Of a DNA stretch of 11,491 nt, positions 1 through 8,036 are shown piece after piece. Under the pieces are notes generated by a model. It was not told the origin of the DNA and did not search any database. It worked only from the letters and a program-made list of their open reading frames with translations. The DNA lies in contig CAWUIH010000049.1 of the NCBI GenBank assembly GCA_963922495.1, forward strand, positions 1 to 11,491. The letters run 5' to 3'. How positions within the stretch are numbered: the first letter of the stretch is position 1; each line of letters begins with the position of its first letter. This DNA comes from CAWUIH01 sp963922495. Its GTDB lineage: Bacteria; Pseudomonadota; Gammaproteobacteria; Coxiellales; Coxiellaceae. A program made the position numbers and the translations under genes.

Positions 1-2
1 AA

Positions 3-101
3 GGTATTGGTGAAGAAAGGGTGCTAGCAACACCTGCTGGCAGCCTGTTTGCAATCGACGTTGGCGTGAAAGGATTACCCGAACCTGGGTTTATGGGTTA
101 G
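3..101 (+). CDS. 3' end of an unrecognised gene (5' end outside window)
   Basis: An open frame enters from the left edge and gives 32 codons ending at TAG 99-101, with a C-terminus reading ...GLPEPGFMG. The other two forward frames stop within the first 30 bases. I do not recognise the family: the tail has a hydrophobic stretch (LFAIDVGV) and a Gly/Pro-rich end, but no diagnostic motif. A possible intrinsic terminator begins about 40 bases downstream, and the next gene (glmS) is convergent, which fits this being the end of a rightward transcription unit. The minus strand is also open across much of this short stretch but has no start codon there, so the plus-strand reading is preferred, not proven. 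Confidence 0.45.
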   Translation, partial: GIGEERVLATPAGSLFAIDVGVKGLPEPGFMG

Positions 102-143
102 CCAGTCATTTTTATTAGGAGTAATTAGTATAAAAGACAATTG

Positions 144-191
144 CAGGCATCACAGAATTAATGGGGCAAAAAGTTGCGCTTGCCTGTTTTT
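144..191 (+). terminator. possible intrinsic terminator after the upstream gene fragment
   Basis: CAGGCA (144-149) pairs perfectly with TGCCTG (181-186), and five T (187-191) follow directly. The 31-base interior can form a second short stem, GCAA (166-169) with TTGC (174-177). It lies 43 bases after the TAG of the upstream fragment. The large loop makes this weaker than a textbook terminator. Confidence 0.4.
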
Positions 192-284
192 AGCCTCCAG
201 TTTTTCTTTAAGTAAAAAATCGAGGAAATTCTATGATCTTAGAAAAGGAACTCAGTGGCTGAAAATGTCCTATACGGAGTGAGT

Positions 285-306
285 AAAAAATAATTCAAAT
301 AAATTA
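285..306 (-). terminator. weak candidate terminator for glmS
   Basis: Read on the minus strand just after the glmS stop, TAATT/AATTA arms (302-306 and 291-295) are followed by six T (complement of A 285-290). The stem is all A/T and only 5 bp, so it is thermodynamically poor. A partly overlapping outer pairing (GGAGTGA 276-282 with TCACTTCC 308-315, one bulge) might strengthen it. No better terminator was seen between 102 and 314. Confidence 0.25.
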
Positions 307-314
307 ATCACTTC

Positions 315-2147
315 CTATTCAACCGTCACAGATTTGGCTAAATTTCGAGGTTGATCCACGTCAGTACCCTTAAGTACCGCAACATGATAAGCCAGTAACT
401 GCAACGGAATACTATAGGCAATAGGTGCAATTAATTCTGGCATGGGTGGCATCGCAATCAGCTTTTCATTTTGCTTCGGTTTCCATTGAATATTTTTATC
501 ACCAAACACTAATAATTCACCACCACGAGCCAATACTTCCTGCATATTAGACTCTAGTTTTTCAACCAACACATTATTCGGTGCAACAACAACAACAGGA
601 ACACCCTTATCTACCAATGCAAGTGGACCATGCTTTAATTCACCAGCAGGATAGGCTTCGGCATGCATGTAAGAAATTTCTTTGAGCTTTAAAGCACCTT
701 CAAGCGCGATGGGATACATTAAACCGCGACCCAAAAACAGTGTGTTTAACTTGTCCTCAAACATTTTTGCTAATGTTTTTATCTCGCTATCAAGCTTGAG
801 AATATGGGCAGCCAGATTTGGCAATAGATTAATTTGATCAATGATTTCGCGTGTTAATTGCTGATTATTACAACAAAAATTCGAGGTTAACAGCAACAAA
901 GCAACCAGTTGCGAAGTAAATGTTTTTGTCGCAGCAACACCAATTTCTGCGCCTGCATTAGTCACAAAAATCATATCTGCTTCACGCGCCAACGAGCTTT
1001 GAGCGACATTCGTAATTCCTAAAGTTGCCGCATAGCCATTATTTTTAGCGACTCGCAGTGCCGCAAGTGTATCTGCTGTTTCACCAGACTGTGACATTGC
1101 GATGAATAATGTGTTTGGCTCTACAACACCATTACGGTAACGATTTTCGCTGGCAACTTCGACCTGACAAGGTATACGGGCAACACTTTCCAACCAGTAG
1201 CGACCCACTAGTGCAGCATGGTAACTAGTACCGCAGGCAATGATTTGAACACGTTTCATAGATTGCAATGTATTATTATTGCCGAAAGCTTGACCAAAAC
1301 TTGCAGCAAGTGTCTGAGCATTAGCAAGATGCCCATCGATAGTATCGAGCAAAGCTTGGGGTTGTTCATAAATTTCTTTCAACATAAAGTGACGATATTT
1401 GCCTTTACTTGCAGCCGCCTCATTCGTTTGAAATTCTTCGATATTGCGAGTTACTTTTCTATTAGCTTGATTAAAAATACTGACATTATCACAACTAATC
1501 GCAGCAATATCTCCGTCTTCCAAATAAATAAAGCGGGAAGTCGCAGCAATTAATGCGATGGGATCTGAGGCAATAAAATTTTCCTGAATACCCAAACCAA
1601 CAATCAAGGGACTACCGTGTCTTAGCGCGTAAATAGTATCCGAGGTATTTTTTGAAATGATGCCAAGTGCATAAGCGCCTTCTAATTGCTTACTCAACTG
1701 ATGTAACGCTTGACGCATATCACCATATTGTTGCTCATAAAAATGCAAGAGATGTGCAATAACTTCGCTGTCTGTTTCAGAGTGAATGTCATAGCCTAAT
1801 TGCTTCACTTTATCGCGCAACACTGCGTGATTTTCGATAATGCCGTTGTGAACAATCGCAACACTCTCTTGGGAAGCATGGGGATGCGCATTTGCAATGC
1901 TCGGCTCCCCATGCGTTGCCCAACGAGTATGTGCGATGCCGGCATGACCCGAGATTGGATTTTCACCAAGTTCATCAACTAAACGAGACACTTTACCAAC
2001 CACTCGTGAGCAAATTAAATCGGAAGATTGCTTATCCAACGTTGCAACACCGGCAGAGTCATAGCCTCGATATTCCAAGCGTCTTAAGCCTTCAGTCAAT
2101 ATGGGAATAACGTTCCGTTCAGAGATGGCACCAATTATACCGCACAT
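315..2147 (-). CDS. glmS: Glutamine--fructose-6-phosphate aminotransferase (isomerizing), GlmS
   Basis: Cytosolic enzyme making glucosamine-6-phosphate from fructose-6-phosphate and glutamine, the committed step to UDP-GlcNAc for peptidoglycan and LPS. The 610-residue product matches the usual length (about 609). The start is fixed by MCGIIGAI: Cys2 must become the N-terminal nucleophile of the class II glutamine amidotransferase domain. GAGGA lies 5 bases upstream, so the longer open frame to 2243 is not used. N-terminal domain: EYRGYDSAG (25-33), THGEP (78-82), HNGIIEN (100-106), ETDSE (124-128). Two SIS isomerase domains follow: ACGTSYHA (304-311), SQSGETADT (352-360), GVAATKTFTSQ (403-413), LKEISYMHAEAY (488-499), ELKHGPLAL (503-511), and the C-terminal LAKSVTVE with the conserved Lys605. 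It is divergent from the tkt operon. No glmS ribozyme was seen in the leader, as expected outside Gram-positives. Confidence 0.98.
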   Translation of the reverse strand: MCGIIGAISERNVIPILTEGLRRLEYRGYDSAGVATLDKQSSDLICSRVVGKVSRLVDELGENPISGHAGIAHTRWATHGEPSIANAHPHASQESVAIVHNGIIENHAVLRDKVKQLGYDIHSETDSEVIAHLLHFYEQQYGDMRQALHQLSKQLEGAYALGIISKNTSDTIYALRHGSPLIVGLGIQENFIASDPIALIAATSRFIYLEDGDIAAISCDNVSIFNQANRKVTRNIEEFQTNEAAASKGKYRHFMLKEIYEQPQALLDTIDGHLANAQTLAASFGQAFGNNNTLQSMKRVQIIACGTSYHAALVGRYWLESVARIPCQVEVASENRYRNGVVEPNTLFIAMSQSGETADTLAALRVAKNNGYAATLGITNVAQSSLAREADMIFVTNAGAEIGVAATKTFTSQLVALLLLTSNFCCNNQQLTREIIDQINLLPNLAAHILKLDSEIKTLAKMFEDKLNTLFLGRGLMYPIALEGALKLKEISYMHAEAYPAGELKHGPLALVDKGVPVVVVAPNNVLVEKLESNMQEVLARGGELLVFGDKNIQWKPKQNEKLIAMPPMPELIAPIAYSIPLQLLAYHVAVLKGTDVDQPRNLAKSVTVE

Positions 2148-2234
2148 ACTAATCCTCAATCTATATATCAGGACTGAAAACTGTACATCAGCCCCACTGC
2201 AATTTGTTAAAAAATAGCGCAATTCTATCGTAAA

Positions 2235-2263
2235 TTGCCACACTATACCATACGCGCTATGAT
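2235..2263 (+). promoter_or_regulatory. sigma70-type promoter for the tkt-gap-pgk-pyk operon
   Basis: TTGCCA (2235-2240) and TATGAT (2258-2263) are separated by exactly 17 bases; each hexamer has one or two departures from consensus (TTGACA, TATAAT). The predicted start near 2270 gives a 5' leader of about 33 bases before the tkt ATG. It is the best sigma70 match I found by eye in the glmS-tkt intergenic region. Confidence 0.6.
2242..2250 (-). promoter_or_regulatory. possible extended -10 promoter for glmS
   Basis: On the minus strand this reads TGGTATAGT: the TGn extension followed by a -10 hexamer matching TATAAT at five of six positions. No good -35 lies 17-18 bases upstream, which extended -10 promoters can tolerate. 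Transcription would start near 2235, giving a glmS leader of about 88 bases. The site sits within the spacer of the tkt promoter. Confidence 0.35.
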
Positions 2264-2302
2264 GCTCGCTTTAATTAGTTTGACTCTTGGAACAGTAAAG
2301 AC

Positions 2303-4294
2303 ATGCCATCAAGACGTGAATGTGCCAACGCGATCCGAGTTTTGGCGATGGATGCGGTACAACTTGCCAACTCTGGACACCCAGGAATGCCAATGGGCAT
2401 GGCTGATATTGCCCAAGTATTGTGGCACGATTTTCTGCGAGTGAATCCTGCGAATCCAACATGGTACGATCGAGACCGTTTTATTCTCTCAAATGGCCAT
2501 GGAGCGATGCTGTTGTACGCAGCACTGCATCTCAGCGGTTTTGATCTCAGCATTGAAGACCTTAAACAGTTCCGACAACTACATTCGCGAACTCCAGGCC
2601 ATCCCGAATACGGTCACACATCTGGCGTTGAAACAACCACAGGTCCTTTAGGTCAAGGGCTAGCAACCGCTGTCGGTATGGCAATTGCGGAAAAGCAGCT
2701 CAGTCAAACGTTTAACCGTGAAAAATTTAACCTTGTGGATCACTACACCTACGTGTTTGCTGGTGATGGTGATCTAATGGAAGGGGTTTCTCATGAGGCC
2801 TGCTCACTCGCGGGTACACTTGGCCTTGGAAAACTTATTGTCTTCTATGATGATAATGGAATTTCGATAGATGGTGATGTGTCTGGTTGGTTTACCGACA
2901 ACACACCTGAACGTTTTCATGCATACCATTGGCATGTCATCGCTGATGTAGACGGACACGACCCACAGGCTATCAAACAAGCGATCGATAAAGCACATTT
3001 GGTCACGGATAAACCGAGCTTAATTTGTTGTAAGACCATCATCGGTTACGGCGCTCCAACTTTAGCGGGAGACGCACTTTCACATGGTGCGCCACTGGGC
3101 GAGCAAGAGATCGCAGGCGCACGTAAAATTCTCAATTGGCCTTATCCACCTTTTGAAATTCCTGAAAGCATTTACTCAATGTGGAACAAGCATCAAAGTG
3201 GGGCAACATTAGAATCGCAATGGAAAGCTTTATTTGCAAAATACGAAACTGCTTATCCTGCGCTAGCACGGGAATTCGAACGACGCATGAAACGACAATT
3301 GCCTCGAAAATGGGATAGCAATATTAATCAGATTATTCAAGACATGCACGAAAGTAGTGACTCAAATGCGACACGCAAACTTTCACTCAGTTGTCTTAAC
3401 AAAATAGCGCCTTTGTTGCCCGAATTAAACGGTGGTTCTGCTGATTTATCAGGGTCCAATTGCACTAAATGGGACACTGCAAGTATATTTACAACAGAAA
3501 AACCAGGCGGCAATTATATTGAATACGGCGTGCGTGAATTTGCAATGAGTGCTATCACAAATGGATTATCTTTGCACGGCGGTTTTATTCCCTTTGCTGG
3601 CACATTTTTAGTTTTTTCAGATTACGCACGCAATGCTGTACGATTGGCAGCATTGATGCAAACCAAAAGTATTTTTGTTTACACTCATGATTCTATTGGA
3701 TTGGGTGAAGACGGGCCAACACACCAACCGGTCGAGCAATTGCCTTCACTGCGGTTAATACCCGGTCTCAACGTCTGGCGACCTTGCGACGGGGTTGAAA
3801 CGGCAGTGGCTTGGCGACATGCACTTGAAAACAAAGGTCCTAGTTGCTTGCTATTGACTCGACAAAAATTAGCACATTTTAAACGCACCAAAGAACAACG
3901 CGACAACATCGATAAAGGCGGTTATATTTTATGGGAAATTAGTGAAAAGCCTCAAGCTATTATTTTGGCAACAGGTTCTGAGGTTGAAATTGCTGTTGAA
4001 GCTGCAAAACTGTTACAAAAGAAAGGCATTAACGTACGCGTGGTGTCTATTCCATGTTGCGAACTCTTTAAATCACAATCTGAAGAGTACCAACACAGCA
4101 TACTCCCTACTGCCATTAACGCACGAGTGGCTGTGGAGGCGGCTAAGTCCGATTATTGGTATCAATTCGTAGGATTGCGCGGTCGCGTTATTGGAATTGA
4201 TGCATTTGGATGCTCCGCACCATACAAAGAAGTATATCAATATTTTGAACTACAACCTGACTACATTGTTGAGCAAGTGGAAGCTATCGTGTGA
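2303..4294 (+). CDS. tkt: Transketolase
   Basis: Thiamine-diphosphate enzyme moving two-carbon ketol units between sugar phosphates (xylulose-5-P with ribose-5-P or erythrose-4-P); it joins the non-oxidative pentose phosphate pathway to glycolysis. At 663 residues it equals E. coli TktA in length and aligns with it throughout. Visible motifs: SGHPGMPMG (24-32), SNGHGAML (63-70), GVETTTGPLGQG (108-119), the ThDP/metal motif beginning GDGDLMEG (154-161) and ending YDDNG (182-186), SHGAPLG (260-266), the pyrimidine-domain GVREFAM with catalytic Glu412 (E. coli Glu411), and GEDGPTHQPVEQ (468-479) with active-site His474. It is the first gene of the operon, behind a good promoter. Upstream of the ATG only a weak GGA lies 11 bases away, so initiation may be modest. 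The next gene, gap, follows after 42 bases. Confidence 0.97.
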   Translation: MPSRRECANAIRVLAMDAVQLANSGHPGMPMGMADIAQVLWHDFLRVNPANPTWYDRDRFILSNGHGAMLLYAALHLSGFDLSIEDLKQFRQLHSRTPGHPEYGHTSGVETTTGPLGQGLATAVGMAIAEKQLSQTFNREKFNLVDHYTYVFAGDGDLMEGVSHEACSLAGTLGLGKLIVFYDDNGISIDGDVSGWFTDNTPERFHAYHWHVIADVDGHDPQAIKQAIDKAHLVTDKPSLICCKTIIGYGAPTLAGDALSHGAPLGEQEIAGARKILNWPYPPFEIPESIYSMWNKHQSGATLESQWKALFAKYETAYPALAREFERRMKRQLPRKWDSNINQIIQDMHESSDSNATRKLSLSCLNKIAPLLPELNGGSADLSGSNCTKWDTASIFTTEKPGGNYIEYGVREFAMSAITNGLSLHGGFIPFAGTFLVFSDYARNAVRLAALMQTKSIFVYTHDSIGLGEDGPTHQPVEQLPSLRLIPGLNVWRPCDGVETAVAWRHALENKGPSCLLLTRQKLAHFKRTKEQRDNIDKGGYILWEISEKPQAIILATGSEVEIAVEAAKLLQKKGINVRVVSIPCCELFKSQSEEYQHSILPTAINARVAVEAAKSDYWYQFVGLRGRVIGIDAFGCSAPYKEVYQYFELQPDYIVEQVEAIV

Positions 4295-4336
4295 TAAATC
4301 ATAATCAACAGAGATCAATAAGAGTGGAGAAAAAAT

Positions 4337-5341
4337 ATGACATTAAGAATAGCAATTAACGGTTATGGCCGCATTGGTCGTAACATTTTACGCGCCTTTT
4401 ATGAGTCCAGCAAAAAATATGATATGGAAATTATAGCCATCAACGACTTGGGCGATATTCATGCTAATGCACATCTTACCAAATACGATACAGTTCACGG
4501 GAGATTTCCCGGTGAAATCTCTACAAATACCGATGGACTCATCATAAATGGCGATAAAATCAAAGTGTGTGCCGTTCGAAATCCAGCAGATCTTCCTTGG
4601 AAAGAGTTACATATCGACCTCGTATTGGAATGCACCGGCCTCTTTACTAGTAAGGAAAAAGCCGAGGCTCATTTAAAAGCGGGCGCTAAAAAAGTACTGA
4701 TTTCCGCACCCGCCGGTAATGATGTGAAAACCATTGTCTATGGCGTTAACGAACAGTCGTTAACCCGTGATGATCACATTGTTTCAAATGCTTCTTGTAC
4801 CACAAACTGTTTAGCACCCCTAGTCAAAGTATTGCATAACGAATTACAAATTGAACATGGCTTGATGGTCACTGTACATTCTTATACAAACGATCAACGA
4901 CTTTCAGACAGCTATCACAAAGATTTACGTCGCGCCCGTTCTGCAACTCAATCCATGATTCCTACTAAAACTGGCGCCGCCGCTGCAGTGGGTTTAGTGC
5001 TACCCGAACTGGCCGGCAAACTAGATGGGTATGCGATTCGCGTGCCCACCATTAACGTTTCCATCGTTGATTTGACATTCCGAGCCAAAAAACAATCCAG
5101 TATTGATGAAATCAATCAATTGGTTAAAATTGCCAGCGAACAGAAACTGAAAGGTATCCTGGCCTACAGCGATGAGCCTTTAGTTTCCCATGACTTCAAT
5201 CACAACCCACACTCTTCAATCTTCGACTCGGGTTTAACGAAAGAAATTGACGGGATGGTCAAAGTCACTTCTTGGTACGACAATGAATGGGGCTTTTCAA
5301 ATCGGATGCTTGATACCGCCGTGGCAATCCTCAATGCGTAA
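4337..5341 (+). CDS. gap: Glyceraldehyde-3-phosphate dehydrogenase, type I
   Basis: Cytosolic glycolytic/gluconeogenic enzyme that converts glyceraldehyde-3-phosphate, NAD+ and phosphate to 1,3-bisphosphoglycerate. The 334-residue length is typical. The nucleotide-binding motif INGYGRIGRN is at 7-16; Asp37 in AINDLGD (34-40) is the residue that usually favours NAD+ over NADP+. The active site SNASCTTNCLAP (150-161) holds Cys154, with His181 in TVHSYTNDQ (179-187). The C-terminal WYDNEWGFSNRM (313-324) is conserved. A GGAG ribosome-binding site lies a few bases before the ATG. INDLGD, DLRRARSAT and TGAAAAVGLVLPEL.GKLDG resemble alphaproteobacterial and Legionella/Coxiella Gap more than enteric GapA or Epd (recalled comparison). 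Its last 8 bases overlap the pgk start. Erythrose-4-phosphate dehydrogenase is the only realistic alternative and fits the motifs less well. Confidence 0.96.
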   Translation: MTLRIAINGYGRIGRNILRAFYESSKKYDMEIIAINDLGDIHANAHLTKYDTVHGRFPGEISTNTDGLIINGDKIKVCAVRNPADLPWKELHIDLVLECTGLFTSKEKAEAHLKAGAKKVLISAPAGNDVKTIVYGVNEQSLTRDDHIVSNASCTTNCLAPLVKVLHNELQIEHGLMVTVHSYTNDQRLSDSYHKDLRRARSATQSMIPTKTGAAAAVGLVLPELAGKLDGYAIRVPTINVSIVDLTFRAKKQSSIDEINQLVKIASEQKLKGILAYSDEPLVSHDFNHNPHSSIFDSGLTKEIDGMVKVTSWYDNEWGFSNRMLDTAVAILNA

Positions 5342-6536
5342 GGAACAAAATAAGTTGCTAGCACTTTCTAATGTTCATTTAAACGACGCGCGCGTTATTA
5401 TTCGCGAAGATTTAAACGTTCCGTTAGACAAAAATAGACAAATCACCAATGACACTCGCATTCAACGCGCTGTCCCAACAATCAAGACAGCCTTACAACA
5501 TAATGCGCGGGTAATAATTTTATCTCACCTCGGTCGCCCCAAGGAAGGCAAATATGACGAGACTTTTTCGTTAGCACCTGTAGCAAAAAGTTTAAGCGAG
5601 CAGCTTAATCAGCCTGTTAAACTCGTGAAAAACTGGCTTAATGGCGTCAACGTTGGAACCGGAGAAGTGGTATTGTGTGAAAACGTTAGATTCAATGTCG
5701 GTGAAAAAGCGTGCGACAAGCAATTATCGCAAAAAATGGCGCAACTGTGTGATATTTTTGTAATGGATGCATTCGCCACCGCGCATCGTAGCCAAGCATC
5801 GACAGTTGGCATTGCCCAATATGCTCCAGTAGCCTGTGCAGGACCGCTACTAAACGCTGAAATTAAAGCATTGAATCATGCACTGCATAACCCCAAACGC
5901 CCATTAATTGCAATTGTGGGCGGTTCAAAAGTATCCTCGAAGATCCACATATTGGAACATCTACTCGATAAAGTCGATCAGCTGATTGTGGGTGGCGGCA
6001 TTGCTAATACTTTTATCAAAGCTATGGGGCATTCCGTTGGGAAATCACTATGTGAAAATGATTGGTTAGATCGTGCAAAACAATTTTTTGAGCTCGCAAA
6101 AACTAAAAACGTTGACATCCCGTTACCGCTTGACGTTGTTGTTGCCAATACCTTATCACCCCAGGCAAAAACTAATCTAAAGCCTATAGACCAAGTCGAA
6201 CCAAACGAAAGTATTTTTGATATTGGCCCACAATCTTGTGAGTCTTATGCCAAATTTATTGCTACAGCCGGTACTATTTTGTGGAACGGTCCCGTTGGCG
6301 TGTTTGAATACGCCGCTTTCAGTCAAGGCACCAGCGCTATTGCTCAAGCTGTGAGCGAAAGCAGCGCTTTTTCTGTAGCTGGCGGCGGCGATACTATAGC
6401 AGCTATAGAAAAATTTAACGTCAATGATAGAATTTCGTATATCAGTACCGGAGGCGGCGCATTTTTGGAGTTTGTTGAAGGCAAAACTTTGCCAGCCATT
6501 GAAATTTTAACGAAACGAGCCACAACACATGAGTAA
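5334..6536 (+). CDS. pgk: Phosphoglycerate kinase
   Basis: Reversible transfer of phosphate from 1,3-bisphosphoglycerate to ADP, directly after Gap in the pathway and in the operon. From this ATG the product is 400 residues, slightly longer than E. coli Pgk (387). Motifs in order: REDLNVP (24-30), SHLGRP (64-69), ENVRF (116-120), DAFATAHR (145-152), GGSKVSSK (196-203), GGGIANTF (220-227), WNGPVGVFE (317-325), GGGDT (350-354) and STGGGAFLE (371-379). The usual DAFGTAHR has Ala for Gly, a mild change. The ATG overlaps the gap stop by 8 bases and has no Shine-Dalgarno, suggesting translational coupling. An alternative TTG at 5355, 10 bases after AAGGA, would give 393 residues and cannot be excluded. 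The open frame continues upstream to 5247 inside gap but carries no Pgk-like sequence. Confidence 0.96.
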   Translation: MRKEQNKLLALSNVHLNDARVIIREDLNVPLDKNRQITNDTRIQRAVPTIKTALQHNARVIILSHLGRPKEGKYDETFSLAPVAKSLSEQLNQPVKLVKNWLNGVNVGTGEVVLCENVRFNVGEKACDKQLSQKMAQLCDIFVMDAFATAHRSQASTVGIAQYAPVACAGPLLNAEIKALNHALHNPKRPLIAIVGGSKVSSKIHILEHLLDKVDQLIVGGGIANTFIKAMGHSVGKSLCENDWLDRAKQFFELAKTKNVDIPLPLDVVVANTLSPQAKTNLKPIDQVEPNESIFDIGPQSCESYAKFIATAGTILWNGPVGVFEYAAFSQGTSAIAQAVSESSAFSVAGGGDTIAAIEKFNVNDRISYISTGGGAFLEFVEGKTLPAIEILTKRATTHE

Positions 6537-7983
6537 AAACACTGATTATCTTTTACGTCGCACAAAAATTATCGCCACCTTGGGGCCTTCGACTGACGAT
6601 CCCCAAATTTTGAGAGACATTATTGCCGCAGGCGTTGATATCGTGAGGCTCAATTTTTCCCATGGTAGTCACGAAGAACACAAAAAACGCATTGACATGG
6701 TCAGAGCAGCAGCTGATCACCAAGATCGTGTAATCGGTATTATTGCCGATTTGCAAGGCCCAAAAATTCGTGTCTCCAGTTTCAAAAATGGAAAAATCGA
6801 GCTCACTGTAGGTCAAAAATTTATTCTCGACGCAAGCATGAATGCGAAAGCTGGTGATCAGGAATCCGTTGGCATTGATTACAAAGAATTGCCCCAAGAT
6901 GTGAAACCCGACGATATCTTACTGCTGGATGATGGGCGCTTGCGGTTAATTGTAAAAAAAGTTAAGCAGCAACAGATTATCTGTAAAGTCGCAGTAGGTG
7001 GAGAATTATCTGACCACAAAGGAATTAATCGCCTCGGTGGCGGGCTCTCTGCGGATTCCATCACTGAAAAAGATATTAATGATTTAAAATACGTACTTCC
7101 TTTAAAACCTGATTATATTGCACTCTCATTTCCGAGAAGTGCTGCCGACATTAATCTAGGACGACGCTTAATTGAAAAATATAACGGCGAAGCCGGCATT
7201 ATCGCAAAAATTGAACGTGCTGAAGCGGTTGATAATATCGACGAAATTATTCACGCTAGTGACGGCGTTATGGTGGCGCGCGGCGACTTGGCTGTTGAAA
7301 TTGGCGATGCACAAGTACCACTTGTTCAAAAAGATATTATTCATCATGCACGCACTGCCGACAAACCCGTTATCATCGCAACACAAATGATGGAGTCGAT
7401 GATACATAATACCGTTCCTACACGTGCTGAAGTGTCTGATGTCGCTAATGCTGCATTAGAAAATAGTGATGCAGTCATGCTTTCTGCAGAAACTGCCGCT
7501 GGCGAATATCCTATTCTAGCGGTACAAGCGATGGCGCGAACCTGTGTCGCATCCGAAGCGCAACCCAGTTCACATGTTTCAAAACACCGTGTTGACTCAA
7601 GTTTCAAGCGTGTCGATGAAGCCATTGCGATGGCAACCATGTACATTGCTAATCATTTGGATATTAAAGCGATTATTACACTTACAGAATCCGGTGGTAC
7701 ACCGCTTTGGATGTCACGCATACGAACCGCTATTCCGATTTACGGTCTCAGTCGTTCAAATCGTACACTAGGACGGATGACATTATATCGTGGAGTTTAT
7801 CCGATAAAATTTGATCCTACTAAGTACAGTCGTAATAACATTAATGCTAATGCTGTTGAAGTTATGGAGCGCTTACATGTCATTGAAAGAGGTGATTTGG
7901 TCGCGCTTACAAAAGGCGATTACATGGGCGTGGGTGGCGGTTCTAATGCGATTAAAATTTTAGTTGCTGGACAAGTTGTTTAA
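6529..7983 (+). CDS. pyk: Pyruvate kinase, PykA (type II) class
   Basis: Final glycolytic step, phosphoenolpyruvate + ADP to pyruvate + ATP. The 484-residue product aligns along its length with E. coli PykA (480) rather than PykF. RRTKIIATLGP is at 10-20; Arg40 and Asn42/Ser44 lie in VRLNFSHGS; DLQGPKIR (74-81) opens the B domain; GIIAKIERAEA (223-233) carries catalytic Lys227; MVARGDLAVEIGD (248-260) gives the metal/PEP loop; ATQMMESM (284-291) carries Thr285. The allosteric C domain is complete to KILVAGQVV. GPKIR, rather than GPEIR, is the hallmark of K+-independent pyruvate kinases in published family comparisons. The start overlaps the pgk stop by 8 bases with no Shine-Dalgarno, so coupling is likely. 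The TAA stop lies in the TTTAA direct repeat bordering the inserted element downstream. Confidence 0.97.
   Translation: MSKNTDYLLRRTKIIATLGPSTDDPQILRDIIAAGVDIVRLNFSHGSHEEHKKRIDMVRAAADHQDRVIGIIADLQGPKIRVSSFKNGKIELTVGQKFILDASMNAKAGDQESVGIDYKELPQDVKPDDILLLDDGRLRLIVKKVKQQQIICKVAVGGELSDHKGINRLGGGLSADSITEKDINDLKYVLPLKPDYIALSFPRSAADINLGRRLIEKYNGEAGIIAKIERAEAVDNIDEIIHASDGVMVARGDLAVEIGDAQVPLVQKDIIHHARTADKPVIIATQMMESMIHNTVPTRAEVSDVANAALENSDAVMLSAETAAGEYPILAVQAMARTCVASEAQPSSHVSKHRVDSSFKRVDEAIAMATMYIANHLDIKAIITLTESGGTPLWMSRIRTAIPIYGLSRSNRTLGRMTLYRGVYPIKFDPTKYSRNNINANAVEVMERLHVIERGDLVALTKGDYMGVGGGSNAIKILVAGQVV
7979..7983. repeat. left copy of 5-bp direct repeat TTTAA (putative target duplication)
   Basis: TTTAA abuts the left terminal inverted repeat and is repeated immediately outside the right one at 8142-8146. 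It contains the pyk stop codon TAA, so insertion here would not have changed the PykA reading frame. Confidence 0.55.
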
Positions 7984-8000
7984 CCTAGAAAAAGTAGTTG
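7984..8000 (+). repeat. left terminal inverted repeat of the MITE-like element
   Basis: CCTAGAAAAAGTAGTTG, starting directly after the pyk stop codon. It pairs with 8125-8141 over all 17 positions, with one T.G pair. Confidence 0.7.
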
Positions 8001-8036
8001 AACGCGATTAAATCGTGTCATTGATTGAGATCGCGT

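Noticed and set aside
233..262. 9-codon mini-ORF preceded by GAGGAAA
   Set aside because: The ribosome-binding site is plausible, but the peptide is too short to support and there is no attenuation-like context; it lies antisense just beyond the glmS end.
1218..1553. 111-codon open frame antisense to glmS
   Set aside because: Shadow of a fully conserved glmS coding region, with no recognisable domain or independent ribosome-binding site.
2148..2243. Upstream extension of the glmS frame (32 extra codons)
   Set aside because: GlmS needs Cys right after the initiator Met; MCGIIG with a GAGGA site at 2147 fixes the start, and the extra codons overlap the promoter region.
2148..2302. glmS ribozyme or riboswitch in the glmS leader
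   Set aside because: I see no ribozyme core features, and this class is typical of Gram-positive bacteria.
2235..2444. 69-codon plus-strand frame across the tkt start
   Set aside because: It begins in the promoter -35 and runs out of frame through the conserved tkt N-terminus.
5247..5333. Upstream extension of the pgk frame inside gap
   Set aside because: It translates an out-of-frame stretch of gap and has no Pgk similarity; the first plausible start is the ATG at 5334.
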